Assembly (NCBI GenBank): GCA_012729535.1
Contig: JAAYCY010000009.1
Span: 49,532 to 113,531, forward strand
Origin: Methanomicrobiales archaeon
GTDB lineage: Archaea > Halobacteriota > Methanomicrobia > Methanomicrobiales > Methanospirillaceae
Direction of reading: 5' to 3'
Length of the DNA: 64,000 nt
Positions 36,944 to 46,629 of the stretch are shown piece by piece (position 1 is the stretch's first letter; every line of letters starts with the position of its first letter). The translations under genes were made by a program, and so were the position numbers. A model generated the notes under the pieces. The model was not told the DNA's origin. It did no database searches and saw only the letters and a list, made by a program, of their open reading frames with translations.

Positions 36944-39883
36944 TTAGTACCCTCCGAATGGTTTCTTATATACCGTTTCAAGTTCACTGACCGGGATTGA
37001 TATCCGGAAAGCCTTTCCGGTTATCTGCAGGTTCTTTCCGGTTACACGCCCAATTAGAGTTGCATCTGAACCCATCGCCAGCTCAAACGACCTTTTCTTG
37101 TCTGGTGCAATGGTGACTATGAACCTGCCAAGGGTTTCAGAAAATAGTAAATAATCAGGCCTCATATCTCCGGAAATTGTTACATCCATGCCGATTTTTC
37201 CCGCAATTGCAACTTTGGCAAGGGCAATGACTAATCCTCCATGAGTGACAGGGAACGCAGAAGCAACAAGATCATGCAGAATCGCACCTGAAAGACGCTG
37301 GTACCGGGATTTCATAGCGACAATGTCAAGACCGGGCACAATTCCCCCACAGTAGCCAAGATGGGTATAATATTCAGAGCCACCAAGCTCAACATGGGTT
37401 TCTCCAATGAGATACACCAGGTCTCCTTCCAGCTTTGCATCGAGTGAAACTGCCTTTGTCACATCCGGATGAATTCCAATGGAAGAGACCAGAAGGGTAG
37501 GGGGGACAGAGACCTTCACCGGGTTGTTATGTTCATCAAATCCTGAAAAATCATTGAACATACTGTCTTTTCCGGAGATGAAAGGGGTCTTAAAACCGGT
37601 TGAGCCGTCATAGCACCCGACAGCTGCACTTTTAAGCTGGGCAAGTCTTCCAGGATCATCTGAAGAACACCAGCAAAAATTATCAAGAATAGCAATCGTT
37701 TCAAGAGGAATACCTAGAGCAATGAGCCCCCGGATAGCGGTGTCAATACAGGCAATAGCCATTTGGTAGGGATCTATTTCAGAGTAGGAGGGAAAGATAC
37801 CCTGCGAGAGCCCGACTCCTTTCTTTGAAGCAGAAATGACCTTTGTAAGGGTAGCCATCCCCTGCACTCTTCCCAGACCCTGGACCGGGCCGATTACATG
37901 TCCACCCTGGACCGTATGGTCATACTGAATCGAAATGAACTCTTTTGAACAGATGTTCATGCGGGATAGTATTGCCTTTATGGTTTCGTCCAGGTGATCA
38001 GGACACCGGGGCTCTGGGCCCGGAGTAATCAAAGCAGGTGGTTGTGTCAGGAGATGCTTTACCGGAAGGCCGTCGTGCAGGAAGGAAAGCTCAATATCCA
38101 TGACCACCGAACCGTGGAACTCTACCACACAACGGCCTGAATCGGTGAATGTTCCAATAACCGTTGCCTCAACTTCGCGTCGACGGAGAAGTTCCATAAA
38201 CTCATCGAGTTTTTCCGGAGGAACGGCCAGGGTCATCCGCTCCTGTGATTCAGAGATCCATATCTCCCAAGGCGCCATCCCCGGATATTTCACCGGAACT
38301 TTATCAAGCAACACATGACACCCATTACATTCCTTCGCCATCTCTGCGACTGAACATGAGATCCCACCAGCCCCGTTATCGGTGATGCTATTATATAGAC
38401 CGCAATCACGTGCCTCTTTTACAAGGACATCTGACAATTTCTTCTGGGTAATCGGATCTCCAATCTGGACTGCAGTGACCGGACTTCCCGGGTCAAGTGC
38501 CTCGGATGAGAACGTAGCTCCATGTATCCCATCCTTTCCGACCCGTCCTCCGATCATGACAATGAGATCACCTGGTATCGCCCTTTTTTCGTATAGATTC
38601 CGGGTTCCATCGCTTCTGGGCATGATACCAACAGTTCCGGCAAACACCAGGGGTTTTCCCACGTACCGGTCATCAAACCAGACAAACCCCTGAGGAGTTG
38701 GAATACCTGAACAATTACCCCCGACGCCGACTCCGGCCACTACCCCATCCAGGATGCGCCTTGGGGACAGGATCGGGTTTGATTTGTCTTTTCCACGATA
38801 TAGGATGGGATTGGTTTTTGGGTCACCGACACAGAAACCGTATATATTGATACAGGGCTTTGCACCAAGACCAAAACCTATAGTATCACGGTTTACTCCC
38901 ACGATTCCGGTAAGAGCACCTCCAAAAGGATCAAGTGCTGATGGAGAATTATGGGTCTCTACCTTGTGGGTTACCAGGTACTGGTCATCAAAGATGATAC
39001 CCCCCGAGTTATCGGAAAAGACACTCAGGCAGATATCATTTTCTCCCTTCTCTACCCGGATCTTATTGGTCGCCGCCTGAATACAGGTTTTGTAAAGCCC
39101 TTTTGGCATGTCATCATCCATGGGTGAGGCAAAAATCGTATGTTTACAATGCTCACTCCATGTCTGAGCAAGAGATTCAATCTCTACATCGGTAGGTTTT
39201 CTCCCTTTTTTTGCAAAATAGTCACGAATCGTATGCAACTGATCAAGGTCAAGGGCGAGTGGTCCTCTCCGCTGACCAGTCTCACAATCGATGATCCCCT
39301 CTTTTCCGATCCGAATGAGATCCTGGTCATCCAAATCCAGGTCTACCAGTTCAGCGGCAGGTAGTTCATGGAGTTCTACTATCGGGACAATAATATCCAT
39401 TCCTTTAGTTCCATAACTCTCCCTGGATTTTATGTGCACCCGGTTAATCAATGGATTTCCAAGTGTTACAGCCAGGTTCTGCAGAGCATCAGCGGATAGT
39501 TTTCCGCAGACAAAATAGAGATGTGAAGAATAGACCGCCTCTCCCGGCTCAAACTTTCTATGAATGTAATCTTCAATAGTCTGACGAGCAGTAGTACCCA
39601 CATTATCAGTGACACCAGGTAGGAAACCAACCTCTATGGCCGTATCAAAATATGTTATTGTCGCTTTATCCACGGTAAAGGTCTGCACCACCGGGTTTGC
39701 AAGCTGGTTACCAATCTCCCGGAGTTCTTCAGCGGAAAAATCCCGGGTATTTGTGGAGATGGTATAAACATCAACTACATGAAGTTTTTCTATTGAAAAT
39801 CCAAGTGAACGAATCCGATCTGTCCTGACTTCAAGTCTGGGATCGTTTTTATATTGGACCTCTATCCGGTGGACATATGCCAT
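36944..39883 (-). CDS. purL: Phosphoribosylformylglycinamidine synthase, fused PurS-PurL type
   Basis: The 979-residue protein joins PurS-like repeats (about 1-175: VHRIEVQYKNDPRLEVRTDRI, TYFDTAIEVGFLPGVTDNVG) to the PurL synthetase (from about 200). The latter has TWSEHCKHTIFASP, THKVETHNSPSALDPFGGA, DNGAGGISCSVAEMA and ISGKDSMFNDF. With PurQ it makes FGAM. Most archaea have a separate short PurS and a roughly 720-residue PurL; this fused long form is better known from anaerobic bacteria, so lateral transfer of the pair is plausible. Confidence 0.92.
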   Translation of the reverse strand: MAYVHRIEVQYKNDPRLEVRTDRIRSLGFSIEKLHVVDVYTISTNTRDFSAEELREIGNQLANPVVQTFTVDKATITYFDTAIEVGFLPGVTDNVGTTARQTIEDYIHRKFEPGEAVYSSHLYFVCGKLSADALQNLAVTLGNPLINRVHIKSRESYGTKGMDIIVPIVELHELPAAELVDLDLDDQDLIRIGKEGIIDCETGQRRGPLALDLDQLHTIRDYFAKKGRKPTDVEIESLAQTWSEHCKHTIFASPMDDDMPKGLYKTCIQAATNKIRVEKGENDICLSVFSDNSGGIIFDDQYLVTHKVETHNSPSALDPFGGALTGIVGVNRDTIGFGLGAKPCINIYGFCVGDPKTNPILYRGKDKSNPILSPRRILDGVVAGVGVGGNCSGIPTPQGFVWFDDRYVGKPLVFAGTVGIMPRSDGTRNLYEKRAIPGDLIVMIGGRVGKDGIHGATFSSEALDPGSPVTAVQIGDPITQKKLSDVLVKEARDCGLYNSITDNGAGGISCSVAEMAKECNGCHVLLDKVPVKYPGMAPWEIWISESQERMTLAVPPEKLDEFMELLRRREVEATVIGTFTDSGRCVVEFHGSVVMDIELSFLHDGLPVKHLLTQPPALITPGPEPRCPDHLDETIKAILSRMNICSKEFISIQYDHTVQGGHVIGPVQGLGRVQGMATLTKVISASKKGVGLSQGIFPSYSEIDPYQMAIACIDTAIRGLIALGIPLETIAILDNFCWCSSDDPGRLAQLKSAAVGCYDGSTGFKTPFISGKDSMFNDFSGFDEHNNPVKVSVPPTLLVSSIGIHPDVTKAVSLDAKLEGDLVYLIGETHVELGGSEYYTHLGYCGGIVPGLDIVAMKSRYQRLSGAILHDLVASAFPVTHGGLVIALAKVAIAGKIGMDVTISGDMRPDYLLFSETLGRFIVTIAPDKKRSFELAMGSDATLIGRVTGKNLQITGKAFRISIPVSELETVYKKPFGGY

Positions 39884-40108
39884 GTGTAACCGAGTACATA
39901 CTTAGGCTTTAAGAGCAAAATAAGTATCAAGGCAAAGAACTAATACGATGTAATTTGTCCAATTGTCTTCAATAAATTATCGACAAAGATATGGTCTAAT
40001 AAAAATCCCAGAAATCATCAGGAGAACACAAATCCCGACATCCAGGGTCCGCAGTATAAACAAATCCTTGTGCCATATCCATAAGGACACAGGATCAATC
40101 AGTTATTC

Positions 40109-41878
40109 TTATGCATCACTAATCCGATATTCTCCTTTTGGAACAGTAATCTCAAAGCGAATTCCCGTATCCGGCTCCCCTGTCTCCTGTAAGGAAATAT
40201 TCGTGATAGAGAGAATTTCACGGGCGAGAAAGAGGCTTGTACCTCCGACTGCCGCTTGTTCCCAGGAAAAAATATTCTCTTTGTCTTCTTTAGGTATTCC
40301 TGTACCATCGGATTCAACCATGATTATTATTCCGTCCATGTTCTGCTGACATCTAATACTTACATGAGTCACAGCGGAATCTTCTTGGGTAATCGTGTTC
40401 ATAATCGCCAAAAAGACATCCTCTAGTAATGGATCTGCGTATATCTCAAGTTCTGGCAGATCAACAGTTCGTGAGATCTTCGAAAAATCAAGGTGGGATA
40501 TTGCATTAAGAAGAACATACAAAATTTTCTGCCATTTTGGCTGATTAATGCCCAGGTTTTGGTACTTCTCTATAAATGAAAGAGTGACCTCAACAGAATG
40601 CAGAATCTGTTCCTCTTTTGTAAAACAGAACTGGGCTTCCTCAATACTTCCAGCGTCTTTTGACAGCTGAATATAACCAGACAAAATAAAAAATGTGTTT
40701 TTGATATCCTTGAATGTTAATGCATTAAGCAGGCTTAGTTTTTTCCGTGCCTCCATCAAGGCCTTTTCGTTTTTACGGAGTTCAAGAAAATTTTCCCGCA
40801 ATTCATTATCCATAGCTGCCAGTTGTTCGTAAGCTGCGTAAACTTCCTTATTTTTATCTAACAAATCAGCTTCCGCTCGGATACGGCTTTTAATCTCCGA
40901 TTGAAGTTCCTCATTTTGCCGTGCCAGCTCAAAAGTCTTACGTCGGACTTCCCGCCGAAGGATATAACTCATAATAAGAAAAAGTGCTGCAAGACCAGCT
41001 ACTACTTCAAGAACCCACCAGAGCCAGGGAGATATTAATTCTTCAGTTTTAATCCCATACCACTTTTGCATTGCCAGACTATAGGTGGATGAGGGGTTTT
41101 TCTTACCATCTGCAAGATATTTATCAATACTTTTCAGGAGATCCTGGTTTTTTCCTTTTTTTACTGCAAAACCAAACAGGGCGGGATTAAACATCACAGG
41201 AGTGGCAATAAGGCCGTATTCCAGTGAATCCTCCTGACCTGCCGAGTTATACACAACCAGGGCATCTGCTTCCTGTGCGGCAACTGCGGAGAATACCTCT
41301 TTTGGCGTGTTTTTTTCAAGATATGTGGCATTTACAGCAAATTTCTGTGCATAATCCCTAAATGCTATCCCACTGGAAGCTCCCCTGACCATCGCCACTA
41401 GTTTTCCGTCAAGGTCAAGAATCGTACTGATGCCTGAATCAGGGCGTGCATACACTTGTGACCAAATTGAAAGTGCTGATTCATTGGTGAAATCATAGAA
41501 ATGCTCACGCTCTGATGTGATAGTCACTGCAGGCAGAAGATCAATCTCACCGGAATCAAGACGATTCCAGCTCTCATAGAGCGATCCACTGACCCAGATT
41601 ATGTTCCATTCTTCCTCTGCCCCACAATCTTCAATCAACTCGACAAAAAAACCAGAAGGTTTTCCCTGTTCATCCGTATAAAGGGAGGGTTTAAGCTCAG
41701 TTAATGCAACATGTATATCCCGGCCATCCACAGTATGGAAACAAAATACTACAACGAGAATAATAATAACAGCCAGTAAGAAAAGTCGGTGAAGGAGACC
41801 CTTTCCGAAACTGGGCAGGCATGATTTATTTCTAATGCTGATATATCTACAGGAAGTAATCTGCATTCCTGGCATCAT
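40109..41878 (-). CDS. Membrane sensor: SBP_bac_3 domain plus degenerate histidine-kinase module
   Basis: The 589 residues comprise an N-terminal membrane anchor (about 28-48) and an extracellular family-3 solute-binding domain (about 52-270, IHVALTELKPSLYTDEQGKPSG). A second helix (about 284-304) and a coiled coil (310-375) follow, then a kinase-like C-terminus. The H-box position reads LTFKDIKNTFFILSGYIQL, where related methanogen kinases have TRHDIxNQL, so the phospho-acceptor histidine is lysine. The N-box is poor (MNTITQ), while SDGTGIPKEDKENIF is kept. It probably senses an amino acid or similar ligand without normal phosphorelay. Confidence 0.75.
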   Translation of the reverse strand: MMPGMQITSCRYISIRNKSCLPSFGKGLLHRLFLLAVIIILVVVFCFHTVDGRDIHVALTELKPSLYTDEQGKPSGFFVELIEDCGAEEEWNIIWVSGSLYESWNRLDSGEIDLLPAVTITSEREHFYDFTNESALSIWSQVYARPDSGISTILDLDGKLVAMVRGASSGIAFRDYAQKFAVNATYLEKNTPKEVFSAVAAQEADALVVYNSAGQEDSLEYGLIATPVMFNPALFGFAVKKGKNQDLLKSIDKYLADGKKNPSSTYSLAMQKWYGIKTEELISPWLWWVLEVVAGLAALFLIMSYILRREVRRKTFELARQNEELQSEIKSRIRAEADLLDKNKEVYAAYEQLAAMDNELRENFLELRKNEKALMEARKKLSLLNALTFKDIKNTFFILSGYIQLSKDAGSIEEAQFCFTKEEQILHSVEVTLSFIEKYQNLGINQPKWQKILYVLLNAISHLDFSKISRTVDLPELEIYADPLLEDVFLAIMNTITQEDSAVTHVSIRCQQNMDGIIIMVESDGTGIPKEDKENIFSWEQAAVGGTSLFLAREILSITNISLQETGEPDTGIRFEITVPKGEYRISDA

Positions 41879-42210
41879 ATTCGGGTATTGTGTAATAGCA
41901 TCGCAAACATATTACTCTTTTGGGATTTCTCTGAAAAAAGGCAGATCAATCCTTGCTGTCATTAAACAGATATTAACTAATTCTTGATTTTGACCAAATA
42001 TCTGATTCAAAAAAAACCATCATAATAGGGGAAAAATGTGGAGAACCTACATGAAGGTGATAGTGATCTCCTGGTTATCACGGCCAATGCGGCTGGGAAA
42101 TTATTCGGAATTATTCGCGAATACCTTTTTTCCCAAGTTTACTTTCACCCTGCAGGCTTCTGATTATTTATATTATATCCGTTGAATGATGAATACCAGA
42201 GGAGATTTGT
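41879..42210. other. Intergenic region with palindrome and promoter
   Basis: There is no gene in these 330 bases. TATTCGCGAATA at 42112-42123 is a perfect 12-bp palindrome, preceded at 42101-42109 by the related half TTATTCGGAA. A TATA box TTTATATTATAT follows at about 42167-42178, before the GyrI-like gene at 42211. The palindrome lies upstream of the TATA box, where an activator or repressor could bind. Confidence 0.4.
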
Positions 42211-42699
42211 ATGAAGATTTTAAAAGAACCAGCAATTCAGGATCTCGGAGAGCGTTATGTCGCATTTGTATCATACAAGGGAAATTATATCGGAAATACA
42301 GCACTATTTGCAGAGCTATTTGGGAAACTCTGTGGATGGGGATTTCAGAATCAGGTGATGGGTCCTGATACTGTCATGATCGCTGCATATTATGATGACA
42401 TGAATGTGACCCCTCCGGATGAACTCACCCTTGATGTCTGCATGAGTATTCCTGATCATGTTCAGGGACAAGGAGAAATTACAACAAAGAACCTTCCTGG
42501 AGGAAAGTATGCCGTTATGGGCCTTGAACTTGATGGTCCTGAAGAATATGCAGCTGCCTGGGAAAAAATTGTAGAATTCGTGGCATCCCAGGATCTGGAT
42601 ATTGATATCTCCCGGGCTAGTTACGAGATATACCTGAACAATCCGGAAGAACACCCGCAGAAGCATCATATTGTTGATATTTGCATGGCCGTGCGGTAA
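42211..42699 (+). CDS. GyrI-like effector-binding domain protein
   Basis: The 162-residue protein is a stand-alone GyrI-like (SOUL/AraC effector-binding) domain: RYVAFVSYKGNYIGNTALFAELFGKLCGW, AAYYDDMNVTPPDELTLDVCM, LPGGKYAVMGLELDGPEEYAAAWEKI and NPEEHPQKHHIVDICMAVR. Such domains bind small amphipathic ligands or inhibit gyrase. The ATG at 42211 has GAGG about ten bases upstream. No DNA-binding domain is attached. Confidence 0.85.
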   Translation: MKILKEPAIQDLGERYVAFVSYKGNYIGNTALFAELFGKLCGWGFQNQVMGPDTVMIAAYYDDMNVTPPDELTLDVCMSIPDHVQGQGEITTKNLPGGKYAVMGLELDGPEEYAAAWEKIVEFVASQDLDIDISRASYEIYLNNPEEHPQKHHIVDICMAVR

Positions 42700-42739
42700 G
42701 GAACATTTCATAATTGGACGGGCTAATTTGCTAATAGAA

Positions 42740-42843
42740 TTCCATTCCTTTCTTTTTAACGGACCAAGTGCATGTTCCCCCGCAGTTGAGTCTTGTTGAA
42801 TCGCGATGAAGTCTTTTGAAAAGTTGTTTTCCCTGGCAATCAT
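42740..42843 (-). pseudogene. Short PurL-like fragment
   Basis: A reverse-strand reading gives ENNFSKDFIAIQQDSTAGEH and ALGPL. This aligns with NICSKEFISIQYDHTVQGGH and VIGPV of the intact purL in this window (about 37870-37960). Only about 30 residues match, with no start or rest of gene. It may be a relic of another PurL copy. Evidence is limited by its shortness. Confidence 0.35.
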
Positions 42844-42897
42844 TACCCTTCACGGATTGATTTTTACCATCAGGTTTTAAACAAACATCGCAGGTTA

Positions 42898-43229
42898 TTG
42901 CTCCTAGGGAACTTAAATTCCATCATAAATCGGTCAGATTACCCGGACAATTGGGAAACGGTTACTGATAGCTGTCTCCCAGTCTGGGAAGCGACCCAGC
43001 ACCTTATCCGAACACTGGAAAACCAGGGAGAACAAGGGGCTGTTGATCTTCTGAATAAACTTGGAGAGACGATGGGAGATCGGGCCAGTTATCTAGCATA
43101 CCGACTCTACGCCATCTGTGAGCGGAAAAAATGGTCCTCTGAAGCCCTGGCATTAAAAGTCTGATTATTTCATGGCCGGATTTCAGTAAACTGGCACAGG
43201 GAAGTCTTACTGGGACAAGTCACATTTGA
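42898..43229 (+). pseudogene. C-terminal remnant of a DUF1156 (COG1743) DNA-methylase-like gene
   Basis: An 88-codon frame contains VWEATQHLIRTLENQGEQGA and LAYRLYAICERKKWSSEALAL, which I recognise as the C-terminal end of large DUF1156 adenine-methylase-like proteins. It then stops, and the expected next piece continues in another frame from 43161: LIISWPDFSKLAQG. A frameshift therefore lies near 43158. The first 800 or so residues are absent. This was probably part of a restriction-like or defence locus that has been lost. Confidence 0.7.
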
Positions 43230-43368
43230 CTACAGGAGGGTGTCATGAAGGGTGATTTCGGGTGAGCTGATAATCGGTATCACCGGTTCAGAAGAACTTC
43301 GATACTACACCCAGGAATGATTCCGGCTTCGTATTCTGACCGGGAGGTTGGATACACCAAAAAAACAC

Positions 43369-43378
43369 CATACATATA
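43369..43378 (+). promoter_or_regulatory. TATA box of the metallophosphoesterase gene
   Basis: ACATATAAGT lies about 30 bases before the ATG at 43404, so the transcript would start only a few bases before the start codon and be nearly leaderless. It also argues against the in-frame TTG at 43383. Confidence 0.5.
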
Positions 43379-43403
43379 AGTATTGATCCGGCCTTGTAGA
43401 TTG

Positions 43404-45122
43404 ATGAGACCGTTACTGACAATTGGAATACTTCTTGCAGTATTCCTCATTATCGGAGGAGCAGGAGCCTATCCCATAGATTCCAGGGTGGTAACGACAC
43501 TTGACAGTACTGTCTTTCCTGTTGCCGTGCCTTCAACTTCATCCCCCATTCTTCCATATGAGGTTTCTCGATATTCAGAAAATGGATATGGGAACTGGGA
43601 GTATGGTGACGGGCTCGGGTTTGAAAAAAGACAGGACCTGTTATCTCCGGCAGATAACTACACCCTGGCAACTCCATCCGGGAAACTGCTGCGTTTCTTT
43701 GACATAACAGACATTCATATAACAGACGAAGAAACCCCTACCCAGGGGATTTATTATGGGTATCTGGGTGGTGAATCTTCAGGATATTCGCCGGTTATGC
43801 TCTCGACGACTCAGGTTCTCGATGCTGCCGTTCAGACGATAAACGCTCTTCACAAAGAAGACCCCTTTGATTTCGGAATCAGTCTCGGCGATGCAGCAAA
43901 TAATGAGCAGTATAATGAAATCCGGTGGTACATCGATATTCTCGACGGAAAGATGATCAACCCTGATTCCGGAGTTAAGGATGATCCGGTTCCCGGCCCG
44001 CTCAATGATTATCAGGATGTATTCAAAGCAGCAGGACTGAATACGTCGCTACCCTGGTATCAGGCTCTTGGAAATCACGACCATAACTGGATAGGGACGA
44101 ATCCACCAGATGATTACCTGAAAGCGAATTATACTGGAGAATACATACTCAACATGGGGAATATATTCAAAGATCCCGGCGGGATAAAGAGCCGTGGGTT
44201 TTATATGGGATCTATCGATGGCCGGACGGTGAATGGAGATATCATCGGGGTAGGGAATGTTTCAGACTTTATTACTCCTCCGAAAGTCCTGGCGGCAGAT
44301 CCGGACCGCCGGGCTCTGACGGTACCGGAATGGATGGGAGAATTTTTCAACACCACGTCAAATCCGAAGGGCCATGGGTTCAATCAGTCTGATGCTCGAG
44401 CCGGGATTGCCTATTACTCCTTCGAACCAAAGTCTGATGTCCCCATAATAGTCATCGTTCTCGATAATACCCAGTCTGCTACCGACGCTAATGCCGGAGG
44501 TTATGGGCACGGTTCCCTTGATAATCGGCAATATGACTGGCTGGTCAGTGAACTGGATCGGGGTCAGACTGAAGGGAAACTGATGATTATCGCTGCCCAC
44601 ATCCCGATCGGAGTGGAAGAGAGTGGTTCTTCGCTTGATGAGTACACTGCCTGGAGCCAGGTTGCAGAGGTATCCGAGCAGCAGCTCCTTGATAAACTCC
44701 ATGAATATCCGAATCTCATCCTGTGGATTGCAGGGCATCGCCACCTTAATACCATCACTCCCCAGGTGTCACCTAATCCCGATCATCCCGAACTCGGTTT
44801 CTGGGAGGTTGAGACATCATCATTGCGTGATTTCCCTCAGCAGTTCCGGACATTCGACATTGTCAGGAACACCGACAATACAGTCTCGATATTTACAACC
44901 AACGTTGATCCGGCAGTTAAAGAGGGGACGATTGCAGCGAAATCACGTTCATATGGCGTAGCAGCATTGGAGATATTCAACCATTCGCTCCCGTATTCAC
45001 CCAGTGCTTCTTATAATGCAGAACTGGTCAAACCATTAAGTCCTGACATGCAGGAAAAAATCCAGAATTATGGTACTCCGGTGACTGCATACCCCTCCTT
45101 TTTTTTGCATCGAAATAATTAG
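43404..45122 (+). CDS. Secreted metallophosphoesterase (TIGR03768-like)
   Basis: The 572-residue product has a signal peptide ([22 protein letters not shown]) and a calcineurin-like phosphoesterase domain: [54 protein letters not shown] and [13 protein letters not shown]. These give the DxH, GD, GNHD and GHxH metal ligands. It resembles the secreted TIGR03768 family known mainly from bacteria. The substrate, a phosphate ester outside the membrane, is unknown. It is flanked on both sides by gene fragments, so it may have arrived by transfer. Confidence 0.85.
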   Translation: MRPLLTIGILLAVFLIIGGAGAYPIDSRVVTTLDSTVFPVAVPSTSSPILPYEVSRYSENGYGNWEYGDGLGFEKRQDLLSPADNYTLATPSGKLLRFFDITDIHITDEETPTQGIYYGYLGGESSGYSPVMLSTTQVLDAAVQTINALHKEDPFDFGISLGDAANNEQYNEIRWYIDILDGKMINPDSGVKDDPVPGPLNDYQDVFKAAGLNTSLPWYQALGNHDHNWIGTNPPDDYLKANYTGEYILNMGNIFKDPGGIKSRGFYMGSIDGRTVNGDIIGVGNVSDFITPPKVLAADPDRRALTVPEWMGEFFNTTSNPKGHGFNQSDARAGIAYYSFEPKSDVPIIVIVLDNTQSATDANAGGYGHGSLDNRQYDWLVSELDRGQTEGKLMIIAAHIPIGVEESGSSLDEYTAWSQVAEVSEQQLLDKLHEYPNLILWIAGHRHLNTITPQVSPNPDHPELGFWEVETSSLRDFPQQFRTFDIVRNTDNTVSIFTTNVDPAVKEGTIAAKSRSYGVAALEIFNHSLPYSPSASYNAELVKPLSPDMQEKIQNYGTPVTAYPSFFLHRNN

Positions 45123-45132
45123 GCCGTTGAAT

Positions 45133-45369
45133 ATGCTTTTTGATTTCACCAAACGATTTCCCGGAGTTGACGGGGTAAAAAAGAGCAGATGGGTAACCGA
45201 TGATGTATTCTATACCAGTTCAGGGGTCAGTGCAGGAATTGATATGGCTCTTGCTTTTGTCGCTGACCGGCTGGGACATGAAAAGGCCATTGATATCAGC
45301 CGCATCCTTGAGTATGATTGGCATCAGGAGAGTGAATATGATCCCTTTAGCGAACGATATTCTGACTGA
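45133..45369 (+). pseudogene. C-terminal fragment of a DJ-1/PfpI-family protein
   Basis: About 78 residues contain [40 protein letters not shown] and [13 protein letters not shown]. These form the C-terminal third of a DJ-1/PfpI amidotransferase-like protein. The N-terminal two thirds, including the nucleophile cysteine, are missing. It begins immediately after the metallophosphoesterase stop. Unlike the intact DJ-1 gene at 12902, it belongs to the AraC/ThiJ-like branch with the [10 protein letters not shown] motif. Confidence 0.7.
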
Positions 45370-45486
45370 ACAGGACAGATTATATCTTTAGGGAAAACAC
45401 GGACAATACTTCGGATAAAGGAGTCCATCATGGAGAATTACTCTTCATTAGATGGATTGAAAGCCATTTATCCTGCAATGTTTGAA

Positions 45487-45670
45487 TTATCCCTTTTTCA
45501 TTGAAACCAGAATATCCTTATAATGAGAATTGTGCATAATGCCCAGAATATTCCCAAAAGGATCTATTACGGAGGCGGTTATGAACCCATCGCCCCGATC
45601 CCGGAGTTGTTCATACTCCATTGCTCCCATAAAAAGTGATGTAACAACTGTTAAAAACAGAGAATTAGAT
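45487..45670 (-). pseudogene. C-terminal fragment of a VOC-family gene
   Basis: A reverse-strand reading gives TSLFMGAMEYEQLRDRGDGF, then ITASVIDPFGNILGIMHNSH and a stop. It aligns with LISLGAKVYEPFRGHNGGYS and TASVVDPFGNILGIMFHPYY of the intact VOC gene at 34588-35016. The rest of the gene is absent. Confidence 0.7.
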
Positions 45671-46144
45671 AGTAATTTGAATTTCTCAATACTTATTCAA
45701 TATCTTCTGATAGTCTTCCGCCCATTATGAACAGTGGCCCAAAAAAAGGTGCAATAGTCTATTTTACTCGACTGATCAAAAAGTATACCCTGACATTTTG
45801 AAAAGGATCGAAATGATATCGACAAAACCTTTTGTCTGACGTTTGTCAGCCGGTTTTTCCTGAGATCAATTTAGCTCGGACATCAGCTCTGAAATATAGA
45901 ATAGGCTTTTATACGATGCCAAATTTTTCTTATATTTTTAATCGGATGTAATTTTTGAAGTGTCGAATCATGAAAGCGTCAGCTAGCTAAAATTATTCTG
46001 CGAAATCAGAAGAAATTTAATTACTTTTATAATTCATTTTAAATTTATTTTTTATTTTAAAAAATAAGCCCCTTAAATCATCAAAATTTCAAACACCGTA
46101 ACTACGATTATGATGATATACATGTAGATATAAGAAAAAGAAAA
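45671..46144. other. AT-rich non-coding region
   Basis: I see no gene here. The stretch 45900-46110 is strongly AT-rich. A small hairpin CTGAC...GTCAG lies near 45836-45850. A TATA-like AGATATAAG lies at about 46126-46134, just before a GC-rich inverted repeat described separately. Confidence 0.3.
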
Positions 46145-46200
46145 AGTGACGAGGGTAATACCAGTCCCGATCTGTTCATTACACTAGTTACCCCGCCACT
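46145..46200 (+). ncRNA. Candidate structured RNA downstream of the histone gene
   Basis: In an AT-rich setting, AGTGACGAGGGTAA (46145-46158) can pair with TTACCCCGCCACT (46188-46200): 12 base pairs with one mismatch and one bulge, closing a loop of 29 bases. A TATA-like AGATATAAG lies about 15 bases upstream, which is closer than ideal. It could be a small RNA, or the terminator structure of the histone transcript on the other strand. Evidence is from hand pairing only. Confidence 0.3.
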
Positions 46201-46312
46201 GAATTTATTGTTGGATACCAGGAAAAGATCCTGATGGATAGATTTTTAGATTAAAAGAGTCGGACTTATCTGTGTTCTTTTTGTGACTGATTCGGAATAA
46301 AGAAGAAAAAGA

Positions 46313-46522
46313 TTAAACGAATTTCTCCGCTGCCATCTCGATATCTTCTTCTTTGAGCGTCTTGCGGCCAGCATGACCAGCAAGTTTGACAGCTTCCTTT
46401 ACAAGTTTACCCAGGTAATCTTCTGTCATCTTAACCATAGCTTCTGAAGCATCGGAACCGACACGCTCAGCTCCATTATTCTTTGCAACCCTTACGACTG
46501 CTGCAACTGGTAAATCTGCCAT
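46313..46522 (-). CDS. Archaeal histone
   Basis: The 69-residue protein is a single histone fold: LPVAAVVRVAKNNGAERVGS, SEAMVKMTEDYLGKLVKEAV and GRKTLKEEDIEMAAEKF. The K-T-L-K-E-E-D-I loop and helix are canonical. It dimerises and wraps DNA in nucleosome-like stacks. It is monocistronic. A reverse-strand AT-rich box (TTTTAATAC, around 46548-46556) lies upstream and may be its promoter. Confidence 0.95.
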   Translation of the reverse strand: MADLPVAAVVRVAKNNGAERVGSDASEAMVKMTEDYLGKLVKEAVKLAGHAGRKTLKEEDIEMAAEKFV

Positions 46523-46629
46523 AATTATCTGGAATTATTCTTTCAGGATAGTATTAAAATCTTTCCGCAGATTCCCGTGAGATTGGAGGCAATCATTATG
46601 AAAACATCTGGCACTTCACATCCAGAATG

